A DNA stretch of 9,644 nucleotides, taken from positions 1-9,644 of the forward strand of contig SYNW01000033.1 in assembly GCA_005805045.1 (NCBI GenBank), in the 5' to 3' direction. The notes beneath the pieces are model-generated. The model saw only the letters and a program-made list of their open reading frames with translations. It made no database searches and was not told the origin of the DNA. Position numbers and translations under genes: made by a program. Each line of letters opens with the position of its first letter. The stretch's first letter is position 1. The stretch is from Actinomycetota bacterium (GTDB taxonomy: Bacteria > Actinomycetota > Acidimicrobiia > Acidimicrobiales > Ilumatobacteraceae). Shown here in pieces: positions 6,141 to 9,644 of this stretch.

Positions 6141-6997
6141 GATTCACAGCCTAGGTTGCGAGCCACTGCTGCCGCTCCAACGAGCGGCGAAAGCGCACCA
6201 TGCCCAGCAGGACAAACGGTGAAACCTTGAATAAAACCGATTTTAGCGTTGCGGTCAAGTTCGCTCTGCACCGCATCAAAAAATGGCCGACCAAAACCAA
6301 GAGCGACCGAACCGGCGATCACCGCACTGCGCAAATCAAGAGTGGCTCCGACGCTGACCAGTGCAGTGGCCACGAGGCGACCGGTTTCTGCGACTACTTT
6401 TGGGCTGGCTTGCGCCGCTGGTTCGCCGGTGATCTCGGCAATTGATCTGCCTGATGCATGAGCCTCAAGACAGCCACGCGATCCGCACGCACACAATCTG
6501 CCGCCGGGCACGACGATCACATGACCGATGTGCCCCGCATTGCCACTTCGACCGTCAAGAATTTTGCCGCCAGAGATGATGCCGCCACCGACACCGGTTG
6601 ATACGACCATTCCGATCACATCCGTCTGACCAGCCACGGCCCCACACCAAACCTCGCCCTGCACCAGAGCTTTTGCGTCGCCGTCTATATATACGGGTAT
6701 CTGCACGAGTTGTTGCAACTTTTTGCGCAACTCAAAATTACGCCATTCAGGGATGTGTAGTGTCGACACAATTTCGCCCTGCGGCGACATCGGTCCACCA
6801 CAACCAACACCGCATGCCACGAGCTCAACATCAGACTCGGCGATGTGCTGCTCAATCAACCCGCTGAGCGCTTGCCAGACATTTTTTTGTGGCGTCAATA
6901 CACGACCGTGAGATAAAACTTCACCGACCAAAGAAACGACGCCTACCGAAAGTTTTGTCCCACCAATATCAACTGCCAAATAGCCGCGTCTGACCAC
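6137..6997 (-). CDS. ROK-family sugar kinase (glucokinase-like)
   Basis: Cytoplasmic ATP-dependent sugar kinase or ROK-fold protein of 286 residues, with no N-terminal helix-turn-helix, so an enzyme rather than a NagC/XylR-type repressor. The phosphate-binding loop DIGGTK is at 10-15, the catalytic aspartate is D107 in DGDAKA (usually NDANA), the second phosphate motif is STGVGGG (133-139), and the zinc site is H159 with C169, C171 and C176 (CxCGxxGCxE). The usual sugar-binding ExGH reads H156-I-G-H159, a histidine replacing the glutamate. I recall HxGH as common in actinobacterial ROK proteins, but it may alter sugar preference. The GTG start at 6997 lies nine bases after the DUF3040 stop, with weak purines ahead. 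The end overlaps the acyl-CoA dehydrogenase start. Glucose is the default guess for substrate. Confidence 0.9.
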   Translation of the reverse strand: MVRRGYLAVDIGGTKLSVGVVSLVGEVLSHGRVLTPQKNVWQALSGLIEQHIAESDVELVACGVGCGGPMSPQGEIVSTLHIPEWRNFELRKKLQQLVQIPVYIDGDAKALVQGEVWCGAVAGQTDVIGMVVSTGVGGGIISGGKILDGRSGNAGHIGHVIVVPGGRLCACGSRGCLEAHASGRSIAEITGEPAAQASPKVVAETGRLVATALVSVGATLDLRSAVIAGSVALGFGRPFFDAVQSELDRNAKIGFIQGFTVCPAGHGALSPLVGAAAVARNLGCES

Positions 6998-7006
6998 GCG
7001 AAATCT

Positions 7007-7360
7007 CTACCGCTCGCGGGTGAATTTTTCGCGCATGCGTTGAGCGTTGGCGCGCGAGGTTCGCAAAGATTCAGCCACGTCTCTCATGCCCACTTTCGAC
7101 ATCGCGCGCAATTGTCGCTCGCCAACAAGCGCACATCCGAGCATCGCCAGAAAACCGGCGAACGCCATCAGAAAGTGAATCTGGAGACCGACAATCGTCA
7201 ATCCAAGAGAAACAACCAAGCCGATACCCGCCCACCACGCTGTTCGCGCCGAGTGACGGTAAAGCCCCTTTGAAGAAACAGCCTGGGCAAATTTTTCATC
7301 AGTCTTCAGATCTTGTTCGATCTGACGCAGAATTTGTTGCTCATTATCTGATAACGCCAC
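7007..7360 (-). CDS. DUF3040-family small membrane protein
   Basis: 117-residue actinobacterial protein of unknown function. The N-terminus, ALSDNEQQILRQIEQDLKTDEKFA, matches the family pattern of 'PLSexEqriLexiExxLxxDPxFA'. Two hydrophobic helices follow at about 41-59 and 61-79 with a very short turn, so both ends should be cytoplasmic, and the C-terminal 35 residues are basic and helical. The GTG at 7360 is preferred over the ATG at 7375 because GGAGG lies four bases upstream of it, inside what would otherwise be codons 3-4. The product then begins MALSDNEQ, as in relatives. It stands just downstream of dinB and nine bases ahead of the ROK gene. Confidence 0.83.
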   Translation of the reverse strand: MALSDNEQQILRQIEQDLKTDEKFAQAVSSKGLYRHSARTAWWAGIGLVVSLGLTIVGLQIHFLMAFAGFLAMLGCALVGERQLRAMSKVGMRDVAESLRTSRANAQRMREKFTRER

Positions 7361-7364
7361 CAGG

Positions 7365-7369
7365 CCTCC
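7365..7369 (-). promoter_or_regulatory. Ribosome binding site deciding the DUF3040 start
   Basis: GGAGG on the minus strand is followed after four bases by GTG (7360). No comparable site precedes the ATG at 7375. It mirrors the mraZ site. Confidence 0.65.
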
Positions 7370-7382
7370 GCTCATGTGTGCT

Positions 7383-7409
7383 GCTATATCTTGTCACTAC
7401 TCTAGGCAA
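7383..7409 (-). promoter_or_regulatory. Weak candidate promoter ahead of the DUF3040 gene
   Basis: In the 74-bp gap after dinB the minus strand has TATAGC (7388-7383) with TTGCCT (7409-7404) 15 bases upstream, a short spacer. A start near 7376 would leave a short leader containing the GGAGG site. The match is modest, and the gene could instead be read through from dinB. Confidence 0.25.
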
Positions 7410-7449
7410 CACTCAAGACAAATATTTGGCTGACATTCGGCACAACTCG

Positions 7450-8727
7450 TTATTCGATGTCGCTTGGCCCCCATTTAGACGACCCGGGCTTGCGCTTGTG
7501 ACGAAGTGAACTAGCGGGTCTGATCGCCGAGTCGCCGAATTTCTCGCGAATGTCGTCTATCGCCGCGGTGGTCGTGCTCCAGACTGCGTCGAGGTCATTG
7601 GCGGTGCCGCTAGTTGTCGAATCATCAAACAGGCTCATTTGCGAGTCAGGTTCTGACAAATTCCGTGCGCTAACCCCCAAAAGTCGAACACCAGCCGAAA
7701 GATCGATGTTTTTCAACAGTGGCTCAATCAACCTGATCATTGCCTGGGCCGAAGAAACTGGCAGATCAACGCTCACCGATCGAGTGATCAAGTGAAAATC
7801 GGCGAACTTGACTTTTAGTGAAATCGTCCGTGCACCGACGCCCGCGCTTCGACAACGAGCAGCAACGGCATCGGCTAGTCGCACAAGATGATCATGGGCG
7901 ATTTCTGAATCCAAAATGTCCGACGAAAATGTTTCTTCATGGCCGATTGACTTTGCGTCGCGATCTGGCTCAACTGATCGGTCGTCTATGCCCTGTGAAA
8001 GTTCGCATAGATGTTGCCCGAGAGACTCACCGAGCACACTGATCAAAATCTTGCGGTCGTACTTTGCCAAATCGCCAACAGTTTTGATGGATAGTGCCGA
8101 GAGTTTTTCTAGCGTTACCGGACCAACACCCCACAATGACTCAACTGGTAACGGGTGCAAAAACTCGAGTTCGTGGTTCAATTTGACTTCAAACACTCCA
8201 TGCCCCGGGTTGATTCCATCGCGGGTCGCACGAGGTTTCGCCACAACTGAAGCCAGTTTCGCAAGAAACTTATTCGGCGCAACTCCGACGCTGCTCGGCA
8301 GTTGCGTCGATTGTTTGACTCGACTGCGCAATTCGTGACCAATTGCAACGCCGTCACCGAACAAACGTAACGCGCCGGTCACATCCAGGAAGGCTTCGTC
8401 CAAAGACAGCCCCTCGACGAGCGGGGTCACCGTATGAAAAACTTCGAACACCTCTTGGCTGACTTGCGAATAGAGATCGTGATCTCCTGGCAAAAAAATA
8501 GCCTGGGGGCAGAGTCGTTTGGCGTGGGCCGAGGACATCGCCGAAAAAACTCCGAAACGGCGCGCTTCATATGAGCTAGCCGCAACTACACCGCGTGCGC
8601 CATCGCCACCGACGACCACGGGCTTGCCGACCAACTCGGGATTTCGTCGCAACTCAACGGCGACATAGAACATGTCCATATCCACATGCAGGATCGTCTT
8701 CGAGCTTGCAGCCACCGAACTATTCAC
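7450..8727 (-). CDS. dinB: DNA polymerase IV (DinB, Y-family translesion polymerase)
   Basis: Error-prone polymerase that extends past damaged bases on stalled templates. The 425 residues are full length. The palm holds the metal ligands in VDMDMFY (D16, with Y21 as the steric gate that excludes ribonucleotides) and SLDEAFLDV (D110, E111). Residues SVGVAPNKFLAKLASVVAKP around 146-165 follow, then the thumb helix-hairpin-helix (LWGVGPVTLEKL) and the little-finger domain. A clamp-binding motif QMSLF is at 363-367, followed by about 58 more residues (IREKFGDSAI, then a basic tail), as in other actinobacterial DinB proteins. The start is GTG at 8727, with AAGG eight bases upstream. No LexA-type GAAC-N4-GTTC palindrome is visible in the 64-bp upstream gap, so SOS control is not evident. 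Confidence 0.96.
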   Translation of the reverse strand: MNSSVAASSKTILHVDMDMFYVAVELRRNPELVGKPVVVGGDGARGVVAASSYEARRFGVFSAMSSAHAKRLCPQAIFLPGDHDLYSQVSQEVFEVFHTVTPLVEGLSLDEAFLDVTGALRLFGDGVAIGHELRSRVKQSTQLPSSVGVAPNKFLAKLASVVAKPRATRDGINPGHGVFEVKLNHELEFLHPLPVESLWGVGPVTLEKLSALSIKTVGDLAKYDRKILISVLGESLGQHLCELSQGIDDRSVEPDRDAKSIGHEETFSSDILDSEIAHDHLVRLADAVAARCRSAGVGARTISLKVKFADFHLITRSVSVDLPVSSAQAMIRLIEPLLKNIDLSAGVRLLGVSARNLSEPDSQMSLFDDSTTSGTANDLDAVWSTTTAAIDDIREKFGDSAIRPASSLRHKRKPGSSKWGPSDIE

Positions 8728-8734
8728 ATTTCAG

Positions 8735-8740
8735 ACCTTA
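8735..8740 (-). promoter_or_regulatory. Candidate -10 element for dinB
   Basis: TAAGGT on the minus strand fits TANNNT and lies seven bases before the dinB GTG, the spacing expected for a leaderless transcript. No good -35 is seen. The same bases contain AAGG, which could instead serve as the ribosome binding site, so only one of the two readings is likely to be right. Confidence 0.35.
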
Positions 8741-8778
8741 GTCACGCCGTGCCACGATTGCGGGTGAACCAACTGTCG

Positions 8779-8784
8779 TAAACT
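8779..8784 (+). promoter_or_regulatory. Candidate -10 element giving a leaderless transcript
   Basis: TAAACT fits the actinobacterial TANNNT pattern and ends seven bases before the GTG at 8792, so transcription could begin at or next to the start codon. No Shine-Dalgarno sequence precedes that GTG. A -35 is not obvious (TTGCGG at 8758-8763, spacer 15). Confidence 0.5.
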
Positions 8785-8791
8785 CATAACC

Positions 8792-9055
8792 GTGAATCAA
8801 CAGCATCGACCACTTTCTGCACTGCCGTCGGTTTTGGCTCGGGTCGTTGCGTTCGTCTCGATCCTGATCGCCGGGGTCGCAGGCGCGCTCATCGGCTTCA
8901 CGCTTGTTGACTTGCAATGCCAAGGTGACTGCGATGTTCCAAACTCAATCGGCTTAATTTGCGGCGCGATCACTGGCGCAATTGGCATGGGTATCGTCGC
9001 CGTACTCGTGCTTCGAGCAACAGGAGAATGGAAAGAGCTCGAGGATCGCAAGTGA
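8792..9055 (+). CDS. Small two-helix membrane protein of unknown function (87 aa)
   Basis: Divergent from dinB and joined to the next gene by a GTGA overlap. After a polar N-terminus the protein has two glycine- and alanine-rich hydrophobic helices, about 15-38 and 53-74. They are linked by a short loop with two cysteines (C43 and C47, in LQCQGDCDVP) that would face outside if the N-terminus is in the cytoplasm. The C-terminus, LRATGEWKELEDRK, is charged. I recall similar small proteins in actinobacteria but no named family. The GTG at 8792 sits directly behind a -10-like TAAACT. Its tight coupling to an inositol-phosphatase-family gene suggests co-expression, not a known shared function. Confidence 0.75.
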   Translation: MNQQHRPLSALPSVLARVVAFVSILIAGVAGALIGFTLVDLQCQGDCDVPNSIGLICGAITGAIGMGIVAVLVLRATGEWKELEDRK

Positions 9056-9644
9056 TCGAGCAAAGTGACTCGAAAATTGGCGAGGCGATACTCGCAATGT
9101 GCATCGAGCTCGCCCAAACTGGTGGCAAACGAGCACTTGCCGGAAGAATCGCCGGACTGCAACAAGTTGAGACCAAGACGACCAGTACCGACATGGTCAC
9201 AGAGTTCGACAAAGCAACCGAGAAGTACATCGTCACCGAAATTCTTTCTCGTCGCCCGAATGATTCGATAATCGGCGAGGAGGGCGGCTCGCGCGCGGGT
9301 TCAAGTGGCTACACCTGGTGCATCGACCCGATCGATGGCACGACCAATTTTTTGTATGCCTTGCCCGGTTGGAGCGTATCGATCGGCGTCAGCGACCAGG
9401 TCGGCCCACTCGTCGGTGTCGTTTACATTCCACCACTCGACGAAACATTCACCGCAATTCGCGGATGTGGTGCATTCTTGAACAATAAAAAAATCCACTG
9501 CAACGACAAATCCGAAGTCGCTCAAGCGCTCGTCAGCACGGGCTTTAGTTACGCGCCCGAACAAAGGACGATTCAATCCAAACGCGTCGCCAAATTCATC
9601 CACGAGATTCGCGATATCCGCAGACTTGGAGCAGCAAGCATCGA
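9052..9644 (+). CDS. Inositol monophosphatase family phosphatase, 5' part (runs off window)
   Basis: Mg-dependent, lithium-sensitive-type phosphatase fold that removes a phosphate from small sugar or inositol phosphates. The 197 residues in view carry the metal-site motifs GEEGG (75-79, E76) and WCIDPIDGTTNF (89-100, ligands D92 and D95). The conserved RRLGAAS stands at the window edge, where the family has GSAALD-like sequence. The remaining metal aspartate and the C-terminus lie outside. The GTG at 9052 overlaps the stop of the membrane-protein gene (GTGA). In actinobacteria such enzymes include inositol-1-phosphatase (needed for inositol lipids and mycothiol), histidinol-phosphatase and CysQ-like nucleotidases. 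The visible part looks closest to inositol-1-phosphatase/SuhB, but this is not decisive. Confidence 0.93.
   Translation, partial: MIEQSDSKIGEAILAMCIELAQTGGKRALAGRIAGLQQVETKTTSTDMVTEFDKATEKYIVTEILSRRPNDSIIGEEGGSRAGSSGYTWCIDPIDGTTNFLYALPGWSVSIGVSDQVGPLVGVVYIPPLDETFTAIRGCGAFLNNKKIHCNDKSEVAQALVSTGFSYAPEQRTIQSKRVAKFIHEIRDIRRLGAASI

Noticed and set aside
8680..8791. LexA/SOS box upstream of dinB
   Set aside because: GAAC occurs at 8716-8719 and 8766-8769 but neither is followed at the right distance by GTTC.

Overview
The window looks like a piece of chromosome from an actinobacterium of moderate GC, most likely the Acidimicrobiia (Ilumatobacter-like or freshwater lineages). This is inferred from the mraZ-rsmH-ftsL-ftsI order, a DUF3040 protein, the FadE-type acyl-CoA dehydrogenase, GTG starts and apparent leaderless promoters. 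No database search was possible. I saw no RNA genes of the tRNA or rRNA type, no CRISPR array, no insertion sequence and no phage genes.

From 8727 down to 1 every gene is on the minus strand. Transcription order is dinB (DNA polymerase IV), a DUF3040 membrane protein, a ROK-family sugar kinase, an acyl-CoA dehydrogenase, an 85-residue unknown, an HNH endonuclease and a lipoate-ligase-like protein, followed by the start of the division and cell-wall (dcw) cluster: mraZ, rsmH, an FtsL-like protein and ftsI (cut by the window edge). Two genes are on the plus strand at the right end: a two-helix membrane protein and an inositol-monophosphatase-family gene that runs off the edge.

Several genes are packed for translational coupling. 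ATGA overlaps join ROK to acyl-CoA dehydrogenase, the 85-residue protein to HNH, and ftsL to ftsI. A GTGA overlap joins the two plus-strand genes. rsmH and ftsL abut with no gap. These overlaps also settle several start codons.

The two most interesting stretches are non-coding and surround mraZ. Upstream of mraZ a TTGACA-N17-TAGTCT promoter is overlaid by a ladder of TGGGG-type repeats with 10-bp spacing, the arrangement known for MraZ autoregulation. Between mraZ and rsmH lies a 127-nt segment that can fold, as minus-strand RNA, into a 30-bp closing helix capped by two hairpins. Five of its pairs are G-U in the sense transcript and would be A-C mismatches on the other strand, which points to a function in the rsmH mRNA leader. 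It may be a form of the actinobacterial mraW RNA motif, an RNase III processing site, or an undescribed element.
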